From assembly GCA_043798715.1 (NCBI GenBank), contig JAZDOK010000095.1, positions 38,169-102,168 of the forward strand: DNA of 64,000 nucleotides, written 5' to 3'. The translations under genes and the position numbers were made by a program. The DNA comes from JAZDOK01 sp043798715 (lineage in GTDB: Bacteria; Vulcanimicrobiota; JAZDOK01). Below, piece by piece: positions 1 to 7,364 of this stretch; position 1 is the stretch's first letter; every line of letters begins with the position of its first letter. Under the pieces are notes generated by a model, which did not search any database, was not told where the DNA came from, and worked only from the letters and a program-made list of their open reading frames with translations.

Positions 1-1
1 C

Positions 2-325
2 GTGGGGGCCATAAAAGAAGGCCGGAAGGCGCTCACCGCCTCTTTCGTATTTTCCGACGGAAAGCTATTGGAGGCGGAGGTCCTCTCCGGAGACATCATG
101 GTCGTTCCGCTGGCCGAAAACGAGACGGCGAAAGTCGTGCTGGAGCCGGCCCGCGGCCTTAACCTCGGCGCCGGAAAAGGACAGAAGCTGGAGGCGACCG
201 TCCGGGGCGGCGTGGCGGGGATAATCCTGGATTGCCGGGGGAGGCGCCCCTTCCCGCTTGCTGAAAACCCCGCCTCTCACAGCGAAAAAATCATGGCCTG
301 GAACAAGGCCCTGGGGGTATTTTAA
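2..325 (+). CDS. GlmL/MutL-like protein, C-terminal fragment
   Basis: Only the last 107 residues lie in the window, and the frame is open to the left edge. The tail matches the end of the GlmL (MutL) family, the ASKHA-fold partner of adenosylcobalamin glutamate mutase: a hydrophobic strand 'VVPLAENETAKVVLEPARGL', then 'GAGKGQKLEATVRGG' and the terminal 'ILDCRGRRPFPL'. The ATPase core is outside the window, so function cannot be tested. GlmL-like genes also occur without a mutase, next to the type of gene found here at 327. The stop is 1 nt before that gene's start, so the two are probably translated together. Family recognition is fairly secure; the exact role is inference. Confidence 0.7.
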   Translation: MGAIKEGRKALTASFVFSDGKLLEAEVLSGDIMVVPLAENETAKVVLEPARGLNLGAGKGQKLEATVRGGVAGIILDCRGRRPFPLAENPASHSEKIMAWNKALGVF

Positions 326-326
326 G

Positions 327-1451
327 ATGGCGCACGCCTATACTCCCGGCCTTCGCATTTCGGAGAACAGCCTTTTTAAAAAAGAACGCCGCCTTCCCCT
401 CAAGGGCGAAGTGCTGGTTTCCTCCGGCGATCATGTCGCCTGGGATACCGTCGTGGCCAGGACGCACCTTCCCGGCAGCGCGGAACTCGTAAATATCGCT
501 AACAAGCTGGGGGTGGACCCGGAAGAGGTCCCATCACGCATGCTGAAAGAAAAAGGAGCGGCGGTGCAAAAAGGCGAGGAGCTGGCCCGCTCGCGGGGCC
601 TCTTCGGTCTTTTTTCCTCCTCCGTCGCCTCTCCGGCCTCCGGTACGATTGAGTCCATATCCACGCTGACCGGACAGGTGATCATCCGCCTGCCCTCCGT
701 CCCGGTGGAGGTCCTGGCCTACGTGGACGGCGTCGTCGAGCGGGTGCTTCCGGATGAGGGCGTGGTGCTTCGCTCCTTCGGCGCCTTTATCCAGGGCATC
801 TTCGGGATCGGCGGCGAGAGGAGCGGAGAGCTTCTCATAGCGGTCCCCGACCCGGGAGCGCTTCTGGATGCCGCGAGGATTCTCCCCTCCCACCGCGGGA
901 AAGTTCTGGTGGGAGGCTCCCGGGTCACGCGTGAGGCCGTTCAGGCCGCCATCCAGGCCGGGGTGTGCGGCATCATCTCCGGCGGAATAGACGACCTGGA
1001 TCTGAAAGCTCTTCTGGGATACGATATGGGCGTGGCGGTGACCGGCTCCGAAAAAATCGGCCTGACCCTCATCATAACGGAGGGCTTCGGCGAAATCCGC
1101 ATGGCGGAACGGACCTTCTCCCTCCTGAAAAAATATGAAGGTCGGCGAGCCTCCATCAACGGGGCCACGCAGATTCGGGCCGGAGTCATCCGCCCCGAGG
1201 TTCTCATCTCTTCTCCGGATGCAGCCGGGCTTTCCGGGGAGGCAAATGAAGATGCCGGCGGCATTGCCGTCGGAAGCCCGGTCCGCATCATCCGCGAACC
1301 ATGGTTCGGAATACTGGCGAAGGTTTCAGCCCTTCCCTCCGAGCTTCAGCAGATAACGACCGGGGCCCGGGTGCGGGTTCTGGAGGTTGAGCTTCCCGAT
1401 GGAAGACGCCTCACCCTGCCCCGCGCTAACATCGAGAGGATTGAAGGATGA
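327..1451 (+). CDS. GlmL-associated protein with barrel/KOW-like domains (unknown function)
   Basis: 374 residues counted from the ATG at 327 (MAHAYTPGLRISENSL). An upstream in-frame ATG at 258 would overlap the previous gene by 68 nt and is less likely. Residues about 25-60 (GEVLVSSGDHVAWDTVVART) resemble a lipoyl/biotinyl-type barrel hammerhead. Residues about 110-135 (ASPASGTIESIS) look like a second half-barrel. The middle is an alpha/beta region with 'GKVLVGGSRVTREAVQAAIQ' and Gly-rich 'GVCGIISGGIDD'. The C-terminus (FGILAKVSALPSELQQ, then RVRVLEVELPDG) is KOW-like. No catalytic motif is visible. It is sandwiched between the GlmL-like gene (1-nt gap) and a radical SAM gene (4-nt ATGA overlap), so it is almost certainly co-expressed with both. 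I infer a shared pathway or complex but cannot name it. Confidence 0.6.
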   Translation: MAHAYTPGLRISENSLFKKERRLPLKGEVLVSSGDHVAWDTVVARTHLPGSAELVNIANKLGVDPEEVPSRMLKEKGAAVQKGEELARSRGLFGLFSSSVASPASGTIESISTLTGQVIIRLPSVPVEVLAYVDGVVERVLPDEGVVLRSFGAFIQGIFGIGGERSGELLIAVPDPGALLDAARILPSHRGKVLVGGSRVTREAVQAAIQAGVCGIISGGIDDLDLKALLGYDMGVAVTGSEKIGLTLIITEGFGEIRMAERTFSLLKKYEGRRASINGATQIRAGVIRPEVLISSPDAAGLSGEANEDAGGIAVGSPVRIIREPWFGILAKVSALPSELQQITTGARVRVLEVELPDGRRLTLPRANIERIEG

Positions 1452-2677
1452 TACGCCTGAGCGCCCCCCTCATTTACTCCCTGGAGATCACGGCGGCCTG
1501 CGACTCTCTTTGTCCAGGCTGCGGAAACGTCTTTGAGCGAACTGACAAGGAGGAACTCTCCCTTGGGCAATGGGAAACCGTCATCGGAAAAATACGCCCC
1601 TTCGCCGGAGAAGTGCGGGTCACGGGAGGCGAGCCGACGCTCCACCCTAAATTTTTCGAGATTCTGACTCTACTTGAGGAGGCCGCCCTCCCCTTCCATG
1701 TTTTCACCAACGGACGCTGGCAAAATACTGAGGAACTTGTGTCGCGTCTTAAAGGATTCCGCCGCCTGGGATCGGTTCTCCTCTCCCTTCACGGCGCCAG
1801 ATGGGAGACCCACAACGTATTTTCCGTAAACACCACCCCCGAAATCTTCGAGCGCATCAAGGGAAATATTTCGGCTCTCAAGCAGGCCGGAATCCCGGTC
1901 AATACCAACACGGTCATGGGGGCCTTCAACCTTCAGGAACTGGAAGAGATCTCCACTTTATCCCATGCTCTGGGAGCTGATAACGCCGCCTTTTCCCGAT
2001 ATATCGGGCCGCCCTCGGCGGCGCTGGGTTTCAGCGATGAGGCGCTTAAAAGCGCGCTGGGCCGCCTGGAGAACCTGCAAAAAAGAGGCCTTCCGGTCAT
2101 TCTTGGAAACTGTATCCCCAACTGCTTTTATCCCTCGAATGCCTCCGGCTGCCTGGCCGGAATCTCCTTCTGTACGATCGATCCCTTCGGAAATCTCAGG
2201 CCCTGCAACCACGCTCCGGGCTGCTACGGCAATCTTCTGAAGGAGAACATCCGGAAAATCTGGAACGGTCCGCAGATGCAGGCTTGGGCTGAACATCTGC
2301 CGGAAGAGTGCGAAGCCTGCGTATTAATATCAATTTGCCCCGGCGGCTGCCGGGCGGCCCGGGAATTGCTTTCCGCCGCCAAGGATCCCCTGGTCACCGG
2401 CGCCATAACGGCCTCAGAAAGGGGCCCCGAAAAGCCCCATCAGATCACCCTCGATGAAAGCCTCCGTCCCGTTCCCCACTACACCATGCGCCGGGAGCCC
2501 TTCGGCCTGGCCCTTATCTCCGGTAATAGTTTTCTTCCCGTTGACGCCGGTGCCAAACAAATTCTTAAAAAAATTGATGGGAAAACACCCTTGCGGGAAT
2601 TCGAAAAAATGTTCGGAGAAGAAGGCCTCGTCTTCATCTGCCGCCTGGCCCAGAAAGGATTCGTCGAGCTGCGTTAA
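1448..2677 (+). CDS. Radical SAM/SPASM protein with PqqD-like C-terminal domain
   Basis: 409 residues. The N-terminus carries the radical SAM cluster motif CDSLCPGC (CxxxCxxC) at about residues 14-21 and the GGEP motif (VRVTGGEPTLHP) near residue 60. A SPASM-like Cys-rich segment follows (CTIDPFGNLRPCNHAPGC at about 240-260, then CEACVLISICPGGC near 290-305), which would bind auxiliary Fe-S clusters. The last 80 residues (FLPVDAGAKQILKKIDGK ... LAQKGFVEL) look like a PqqD/RRE-type winged helix, a domain that binds peptide substrates in RiPP enzymes. The start overlaps the preceding stop by 4 nt (ATGA). No precursor peptide is apparent nearby. A peptide or protein maturase is the most likely class; the substrate is unknown. 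A similarly built protein lies at 40509-41825. Confidence 0.8.
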   Translation: MIRLSAPLIYSLEITAACDSLCPGCGNVFERTDKEELSLGQWETVIGKIRPFAGEVRVTGGEPTLHPKFFEILTLLEEAALPFHVFTNGRWQNTEELVSRLKGFRRLGSVLLSLHGARWETHNVFSVNTTPEIFERIKGNISALKQAGIPVNTNTVMGAFNLQELEEISTLSHALGADNAAFSRYIGPPSAALGFSDEALKSALGRLENLQKRGLPVILGNCIPNCFYPSNASGCLAGISFCTIDPFGNLRPCNHAPGCYGNLLKENIRKIWNGPQMQAWAEHLPEECEACVLISICPGGCRAARELLSAAKDPLVTGAITASERGPEKPHQITLDESLRPVPHYTMRREPFGLALISGNSFLPVDAGAKQILKKIDGKTPLREFEKMFGEEGLVFICRLAQKGFVELR

Positions 2678-2679
2678 AG

Positions 2680-2743
2680 GTTGAACGGTGCGGGGCAGCG
2701 GCGCGAGCGACAGCCAGCGTCCGCCTGCAGCCGCTGGTTATGC
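2680..2743 (-). repeat. attC-like site (integron cassette recombination site candidate)
   Basis: Read on the minus strand, the 64-nt segment runs GCATAAC, CAGCGGC, a 36-nt middle, GCCGCTG, an 8-nt spacer and GTTCAAC. The inner arms are a perfect 7-bp inverted repeat, and the outer boxes end in AAC and begin with GTT, the invariant triplets of attC R'' and R' boxes. As in many integron cassettes, the stop codon of the resident gene (TAA, 2738-2740) sits inside the R''-like box. It marks the left edge of the accessory island, 2 nt after the radical SAM stop. The R' box deviates from the strict GTTRRRY consensus and no intI integrase gene is in the window, so this is a candidate only. Confidence 0.5.
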
Positions 2744-3511
2744 GTGTGACATATACCAATTAATATCATCTATTTTCATCCCCAAGCAGGATGCCAAAGG
2801 AAATAATATACTTCTGGTCTCTTTAATTGCTGCATCCACTTCTCCTATTGATGGACGATATGCAAGTTTATGAACAACATTGTTTCTTAATTCACATATT
2901 TTTGTATTTTTGAGATTGATGAGTAGTTCTGATAGATGTGCATCTTGTATGTTTCCAATCATGATGTCGGAAGGTGTAGTTGTTAATGAATTCAAGTCTT
3001 TTATTATTTTTTCTGCATCATCAAGGGATTTTGTAGGCTGATTAATTAATAATCGATTTAAGAAAATGTTTCGAAGTTTTACGAAAGGATAAGTCTTAAT
3101 TTTCTCGTAGAGCTGTTTTGATAATTCATTCATGTGATTGAGGCTGTCTTTTCCTTTTTTATGTTCAATGCTGAATGGTTTGTATAATAATTCGACTCGA
3201 AAATATAAACTAAAGAAAACCTCAAATGCTTGAGCTAAGTTCAATATGCAGTAAGAATATCGTTTTTCTTGTTTGAGATCACAGCAATCAAACACTAGCA
3301 TTTGAAAGGCAGGATTTATTGAATCGCCATTAATGTTAAATTCTTTGCCACAAATATCATTCAGGCATTTTACTTTCATGAATCCAATTGCTTCTGTTGT
3401 CTTAAGATCAGTAATCCGATTATAAATATTTTTATAGTCGCAGTCGGGGCACCAAGCGATAAAATTTTCATAGCTCGTTTCTTTCTTTTTTGCATAAAGA
3501 AGTTTGCTCAT
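2738..3511 (-). CDS. Hypothetical protein with N-terminal zinc-ribbon-like cysteines
   Basis: 257 residues; family not recognised. The N-terminal 50 residues contain CPDC and, 28 residues on, CLNDIC, a plausible four-Cys zinc ribbon. The rest is mostly helical and rich in Lys, Asn and Ile (ELSKQLYEKIKTYPFVKLRN, then NNVVHKLAYRPS). The C-terminal part, with its 'ELRNNVVHKLAYRPS...AAIKETRSIL' pattern, resembles HEPN-like or DUF4145-like helical domains (R-N-x-x-x-H signature, here RNNVVH), which are common in defence and toxin proteins; that likeness is weak. The gene is visibly AT-rich compared with its GC-rich left neighbour, which suggests transfer. The stop lies inside the attC-like site, and a promoter/repeat module precedes it. 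Confidence 0.6.
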   Translation of the reverse strand: MSKLLYAKKKETSYENFIAWCPDCDYKNIYNRITDLKTTEAIGFMKVKCLNDICGKEFNINGDSINPAFQMLVFDCCDLKQEKRYSYCILNLAQAFEVFFSLYFRVELLYKPFSIEHKKGKDSLNHMNELSKQLYEKIKTYPFVKLRNIFLNRLLINQPTKSLDDAEKIIKDLNSLTTTPSDIMIGNIQDAHLSELLINLKNTKICELRNNVVHKLAYRPSIGEVDAAIKETRSILFPLASCLGMKIDDINWYMSHA

Positions 3512-3518
3512 AGTTCAC

Positions 3519-3632
3519 TCATAATGTAGACGCATAATGGCGGAATTGAGTGGCTACCGCAGACAGTACGTAGTTCGAAGCTAATGTCGTACGCCGTACG
3601 CCCAGAATTCCTCGAATTATTCTCCTGAACAT
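3519..3632 (-). other. Short leader reading frame (37 codons) in repeat copy 1
   Basis: An ATG at 3632 with a good Shine-Dalgarno (AAGGAGTG) opens a 37-codon frame (starts MFRRIIRGILGV, contains LASNYVLSAVATQF). It ends 7 nt before the ATG of the downstream gene at 3511, an arrangement suited to translational coupling. A counterpart of 42 codons occurs in repeat copy 2 (5567-5695), with MFRGIIRGILGV and LASNYAPSAVVAQF. Most base differences between the two change the amino acid, so the DNA rather than the peptide seems to be conserved. I therefore list it as a leader frame, not as a confirmed gene. Confidence 0.4.
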
Positions 3633-3833
3633 TTTCACTCCTTAAATTTTCACTATAACATCTATTTTATGCCTGTCAAGGGAAAGGGCAAAAAACAGGC
3701 ACTTCTCTTCCTGCCCGCTCAATTGCCAGGGCAGAGCCTTCGGTGGTGAATTACCGGACCGCCGTGATGATTTCCCCCGTTTAAAAATTGTCAACAATGA
3801 CGATGCGACCCTGTTATCGACGCGACCCCGTTA
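3536..3833 (-). repeat. Direct repeat copy 1: promoter/leader module
   Basis: About 300 bp that align along their length with 5599-5860, with scattered substitutions and one indel of roughly 25-30 nt. In minus-strand order the module starts at a TAA stop (3831-3833), contains a TTGACA/TATAGT promoter, a Shine-Dalgarno and a short leader frame, and ends with the 23-bp core at 3544-3566 (AATTGAGTGGCTACCGCAGA in plus sense) just upstream of the next gene. Copy 2 likewise starts exactly at the stop of its upstream gene. This gene-module-gene rhythm resembles a cassette array. Confidence 0.7.
3652..3679 (-). promoter_or_regulatory. Sigma70-type promoter in repeat copy 1
   Basis: On the minus strand TTGACA (3679-3674) is followed by a 16-nt spacer and TATAGT (3657-3652). 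It points at the leader frame at 3632 and the gene at 3511. The same boxes and spacing recur in copy 2 at 5715-5742. Confidence 0.65.
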
Positions 3834-3944
3834 CCACATGACGTTCGCCTCCCGCAACACCTTTTCAATCTCAGCATCCGCGGTCAATAAACGTCCAGAA
3901 AACGCCAAGTAATTCGAACCGCGCGGTTGCTTATCAGAGTGCAA
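3831..3944 (-). pseudogene. Small ORF fragment ending at the repeat boundary
   Basis: A 37-codon minus-strand frame (TTG at 3944, or read in from further upstream after a stop) with the sequence SNYLAFSGRLLTADAEIEKV near its middle and ending REANVMW. It looks like the C-terminal piece of a helical protein rather than a whole gene: there is no good start or ribosome binding site. Its TAA stop is the first triplet of repeat copy 1, as the stop of the 5858-7309 gene is for copy 2. I infer the remnant of a former cassette gene. Origin unknown. Confidence 0.3.
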
Positions 3945-3956
3945 GCCGTTGTCCGG

Positions 3957-5042
3957 TCATAGCTTGCGTCCAAGAATATCATGGATTATGTGGTAGCTCA
4001 ATTGTGTCGCGCGGCTCTTAGGCCCCAAGTATCGCTTCATATCCAAGAAGATGTTGTCGAGGTTAGCCAAGTCAGAATCAGTGTAAATCAATACGAAGAT
4101 CCCATATTTCCGAAAGAAGTTTTTGTGCTTCCGCATTTCACGTTCAAAATTGTCTTGGGCCATCTTGTTAATTTCGACCTGTGTGAGCTCCTTCACCTTG
4201 GAGAGGTGGCCATGGGTGGACCATGGCGACAATTCGAATCCTATCTTGGTCAGCTCAAATGGGTCAATGACAGTAAAGTCGAGACGGTATCGATGAGATG
4301 CGGACAAACCCTCATAGCGGAATTCTGGAACTAGAAGGGGAACACGGTTGGGATCTGGAGTTGAAAGCACATACTCGCGATAGGTGCTTGCAAGCGCATA
4401 CTCATACTTTGATCCGCTATTTCTTACTATTACATTCAGGAAGAAGTTAAGATACTCCTCTGGTCCATTAAACATTATTTTTTCGTCGCGGCCAGGAATG
4501 ACCAATCCAGTCTCAACAACATGGCCAATGGACCAATAAAGGGGACCGAAGTGACGAATCTCACTCATGTCATTCTCCCATTGACTTGTACTACGAATAA
4601 ACCGGGGCGTAACAAGAAGCCCATAGTTAGCGTTATTCTGTCCGATCCACAACGCTGCATCCTCAATGCTTGGGCGCTTCTTCGAGAGAGCTTCCAAGTT
4701 TCTTAAATAAGTACGCTTTAGAAAAATGAAGAGATAATCTTGAAGCTTTGGATATCTCCGTAGCAGTTCGAGGTTTTGTGTGTGAGCTCTGACTGGAGCT
4801 GACACCTCTGCTTTCTCTAATAAGCCTTCTAGATACAGGGCTACGAAGTGTTCGGGAGAATAAATTACCTCATTCTTTATGTCTATGTAGTCAGCAAACT
4901 TGCCACCGTATAAACCGTTCAATGAGTGTTCGGAACGTATACCCGTTTCGGCAAGAACATCTGGCAGCAAAATCTTAAGCTGAGTGGAAAGATCTGCAAT
5001 GACTTTGTTCCGTGCCGTTTTCTCAGGGTCTCGCTTTGCCAT
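3957..5042 (-). CDS. Hypothetical protein, possible PD-(D/E)XK-like nuclease fold
   Basis: 361 residues; ATG at 5042 preceded by AGAAGGTG. The family is not recognised with certainty. The N-terminal two thirds are helical with charged surfaces (EALSKKRPSIEDAALWIG). Around residues 255-290 the sequence goes YRLDFTVIDPFELTKIGFEL followed by SPWSTHGH, a beta-hairpin with Asp and Glu spaced as in PD-(D/E)XK nucleases, although the expected Lys after the Glu is replaced by Ser. The following helix (EREMRKHKNFFRKYGIFVLI, then YTDSD) resembles the C-terminal part of restriction-type nucleases. It lies 88 nt downstream of the 147-aa gene at 5131 in the same direction, so the two likely form one operon driven by the copy-2 promoter. 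A defence role is inference from the context only. Confidence 0.55.
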   Translation of the reverse strand: MAKRDPEKTARNKVIADLSTQLKILLPDVLAETGIRSEHSLNGLYGGKFADYIDIKNEVIYSPEHFVALYLEGLLEKAEVSAPVRAHTQNLELLRRYPKLQDYLFIFLKRTYLRNLEALSKKRPSIEDAALWIGQNNANYGLLVTPRFIRSTSQWENDMSEIRHFGPLYWSIGHVVETGLVIPGRDEKIMFNGPEEYLNFFLNVIVRNSGSKYEYALASTYREYVLSTPDPNRVPLLVPEFRYEGLSASHRYRLDFTVIDPFELTKIGFELSPWSTHGHLSKVKELTQVEINKMAQDNFEREMRKHKNFFRKYGIFVLIYTDSDLANLDNIFLDMKRYLGPKSRATQLSYHIIHDILGRKL

Positions 5043-5130
5043 TCATTCCACACCTTCTTGTGACCGAACGCCAGAGGTCAGCAATGCGGGCATTAGTCTA
5101 CATTCCCTGGACCGATTTATTCGGCCTGAA

Positions 5131-5574
5131 TCATCCAAGGTCGGACGCAGCTTGTGCAAAGGCGAGTATCCTCCTCAGATGCGGCTCAGGATGCCAGCCA
5201 TAATCTCGGACGGAATCGATAGGCTTCTGGGTCTGAGTATTCTGCGCAATCAGTCCCATACTCATGTCGATGCGGTCAAGCAAGCGATCAACTTCCGCCG
5301 CTGGATCATCGTGGTCAGGCCCATGCCATACCCAAAATTGGCTCTTGTCACCTTCATATTCGTCCCAAGCCTTCTTGATGAAGTCGAAAACCTGATCATC
5401 CGTCACGTATCCCTTTAAGTGAAGCCATGCTGCTAAGGATGGGGAGTGGGATATTTGTTCGTGCGCTCCCGGGTCAAGCTCTCGGATGCGCCTCTTTGCT
5501 GTCATGAGGCGGTCATGTGCATCGATCAGAAATTCGATATCCTTTAGAAGCTTAGTTGCTACTGATTCATTCAT
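5131..5574 (-). CDS. Hypothetical protein (147 aa)
   Basis: The start at ATG 5574 has a strong Shine-Dalgarno (AAAGGAG) and overlaps the end of the leader frame in repeat copy 2 by 8 nt, which suggests translational coupling. The protein is acidic and helical: an N-terminal helix pair (VATKLLKDIEFLIDAHDRLM), an aromatic middle (SQFWVWHGPDHDD) and a C-terminal helix (HLRRILAFAQAA). No membrane segment, signal peptide or catalytic motif is visible. Family not recognised. The 361-aa gene follows 88 nt downstream, so the two may act together. Confidence 0.55.
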   Translation of the reverse strand: MNESVATKLLKDIEFLIDAHDRLMTAKRRIRELDPGAHEQISHSPSLAAWLHLKGYVTDDQVFDFIKKAWDEYEGDKSQFWVWHGPDHDDPAAEVDRLLDRIDMSMGLIAQNTQTQKPIDSVRDYGWHPEPHLRRILAFAQAASDLG

Positions 5575-5695
5575 TTTTGTGCACTCCTTTTGCTGTCGAA
5601 TGGCGGAATTGAGCGACGACCGCAGACGGCGCGTAGTTCGAAGCTAATAGCATATGCCGTACGCCCAGAATTCCTCGAATTATTCCCCTAAACAT
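5567..5695 (-). other. Short leader reading frame (42 codons) in repeat copy 2
   Basis: An ATG at 5695 opens a 42-codon frame (MFRGIIRGILGVRHML, then LASNYAPSAVVAQF) whose TGA overlaps the start of the 147-aa gene (ATG 5574). It is the counterpart of the frame at 3519-3632. Translating it would deliver ribosomes to the downstream start. Whether the peptide itself has a role is unknown. Confidence 0.4.
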
Positions 5696-5860
5696 TGTCA
5701 CTCTTTCAATTTTTACTATAACATCTATTCCATGCCTGTCAATCTCTTCTCCTCTACCCAATTTACAGGGCAGAGCCATCGGTGATGAATTATCGGATCA
5801 CCGTGATTATTTCCCCGTTTAAAAATTATCAACAATGAAGATGCAGCCCCGACCACGTTA
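5599..5860 (-). repeat. Direct repeat copy 2: promoter/leader module
   Basis: About 260 bp similar to 3536-3833. In minus-strand order it begins at the TAA stop (5858-5860) of the 483-aa gene, passes a TTGACA/TATAGT promoter and the leader frame, and ends with the 23-bp core at 5607-5629, just upstream of the 147-aa gene. The shared stretches include the ATTCCTCGAATTATT block and the TTTAAAAATT block (plus sense). Confidence 0.7.
5715..5742 (-). promoter_or_regulatory. Sigma70-type promoter in repeat copy 2
   Basis: On the minus strand TTGACA (5742-5737), a 16-nt spacer, then TATAGT (5720-5715). It should drive the leader frame and the genes at 5131-5574 and 3957-5042. Confidence 0.65.
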
Positions 5861-7309
5861 CGCATGTTGTTGGACTGAGCCCTTTGTCACTTTGGTGTGG
5901 TCAGAGATTACCTCGAAACCTCCATGCGGCCCTGGGTCCATTAGGGATGCAAAGTGGAGTGCCGCAGTCAGCCGTGTCTGTCGGTCATTCTTCTTGTGAC
6001 TGATAATATGCCCACCCTTGATTCTGGCAAATACATCATTGCCGTTATCAAAGATAAGCGCATCCCTCATCCCAGCTTTAATAGCTAACTCCTTTGCGTC
6101 TCGTATGGTAATCCCTGATCGCCCGCTGAGACCGCATATGCTGAGGTTGGCCACACGGCCGTCTTCGAAGATGCCCACAATATGGTGAGGGTAGATGGCC
6201 GGAAGCAACCACACGCTGACCTCGTGGCGGTCCATGTCGACGAAGAAGTGGCCGGGAGCAGATACGCCCGCTCGCGATTCCTCTGACACATAGTCCGTCG
6301 CCAGAAAGTCATCTGAGAGTTCGTCGGCACTGAACTTGAGTGTGTGGTTCTGTACTCCACCAAACTCAGCCCATAGATCAGTCTCAGAGATCTGGCATAC
6401 GTTGCACATAGTCTCCAACCATTCCTGGGTCATAGCGAGTTCCATCGGCAAAGTGACAGGTTCGTCACGTGTTGCATAAACGAAATTCCTTTTCTCGCGT
6501 ATCTCGTCAAAACCGAAGTAGAACTCAATCCGACCAATCGCGTCCGCCTTAATCCGGGAAATCTTCGCGATGCGACTGACAAGAGACTTCTGTAGTTTCG
6601 GTAGCCGCCATACGTGCCTGAAGTCGCTAACGTTCCGGGCGGTCATTTCAAGGGATACTTTCCGCCCGTCGATTACCAACGGATAGCCGCTGACAGCCCA
6701 TCTTACTTTGTCCTCATACTTTGGCGAGGCATCACTCGTGGCCTTCACTGGCTCGTCGAAATACGTCTGCTTGTCCACCTTTTGGCATCCCCCTAGTTCA
6801 TTGAACAGGAGGAGTTCTACACCGACACGCCCCGAGTGTTCAGTGTCTTGTGCATACTCCACGAGGCACGCGTAGGGAGGGGGATGATCGGGTCTTTCGC
6901 CAACCACCATGTATGGTGCCCGATCGACATAGGCAAGGGCTCTGAGATTCTGCAGTACGTTGCCAAGACCGGTTGAAAGCTCAATTGGGACCCGTCTGTG
7001 ACGTCCATGCTTGAGGTGTTCCTCCGTCGCAGCATCTGCTCCAAAGACGGCCTCATGTGTCTCGACGCTCCATTTGTAGCCATGGAGTTCCTCAGGGTCG
7101 GACAGCAGTCGTGCGGCGTCGTTTCGGAAGCGGCCAAAGGGAATTCCGTAACTGCGCTCAATCAATGTCAATGGGTAGTTACGCTGAATCGAAATGCCGA
7201 TCTTTATTCGCTCCGGATCCGCAATTGCTGCGACGATGGGCATTGTGTCTTCTGGAAGGTATGTGCTGACGTGCTGTTTGGCAAGTTCTAGCAGTGTCTT
7301 AGCGTCCAT
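5858..7309 (-). CDS. Hypothetical protein (483 aa)
   Basis: Start chosen at ATG 7309 (MDAKTLLELAKQHV), which has a strong Shine-Dalgarno (AGGAGGGGAGAG). The frame is open 28 codons further up to 7393, but that part encodes the repeat-core leader (PLSAVAAQF) and lacks a ribosome binding site. Residues about 1-110 are helical. Residues 120-260 hold beta-rich segments (APYMVVGERPDHPPPYACLV). The last 120 residues (VGIFEDGRVANLSICGLSGR, then ITIRDAKELAIKAG and MRDALIFDNGNDVF) resemble the end of phosphodiester glycosidase (NAGPA-like) domains, where 'DALNLDGGGS' is usual; here it reads DALIFDNGND, so the likeness is partial. No signal peptide. Family not assigned. It has its own promoter at 7465-7493. 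Confidence 0.55.
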   Translation of the reverse strand: MDAKTLLELAKQHVSTYLPEDTMPIVAAIADPERIKIGISIQRNYPLTLIERSYGIPFGRFRNDAARLLSDPEELHGYKWSVETHEAVFGADAATEEHLKHGRHRRVPIELSTGLGNVLQNLRALAYVDRAPYMVVGERPDHPPPYACLVEYAQDTEHSGRVGVELLLFNELGGCQKVDKQTYFDEPVKATSDASPKYEDKVRWAVSGYPLVIDGRKVSLEMTARNVSDFRHVWRLPKLQKSLVSRIAKISRIKADAIGRIEFYFGFDEIREKRNFVYATRDEPVTLPMELAMTQEWLETMCNVCQISETDLWAEFGGVQNHTLKFSADELSDDFLATDYVSEESRAGVSAPGHFFVDMDRHEVSVWLLPAIYPHHIVGIFEDGRVANLSICGLSGRSGITIRDAKELAIKAGMRDALIFDNGNDVFARIKGGHIISHKKNDRQTRLTAALHFASLMDPGPHGGFEVISDHTKVTKGSVQQHA

Positions 7310-7364
7310 GTGCTGCTCTCCCCTCCTGCTATTGTCTTGTGGAATTGCTCCGATCCAACGATAA

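Noticed and set aside
2688..2873. A plus-strand 61-codon frame across the attC-like site
   Set aside because: No ribosome binding site, and it overlaps the end of the minus-strand gene A. It is explained by the palindrome and the gene's complement.
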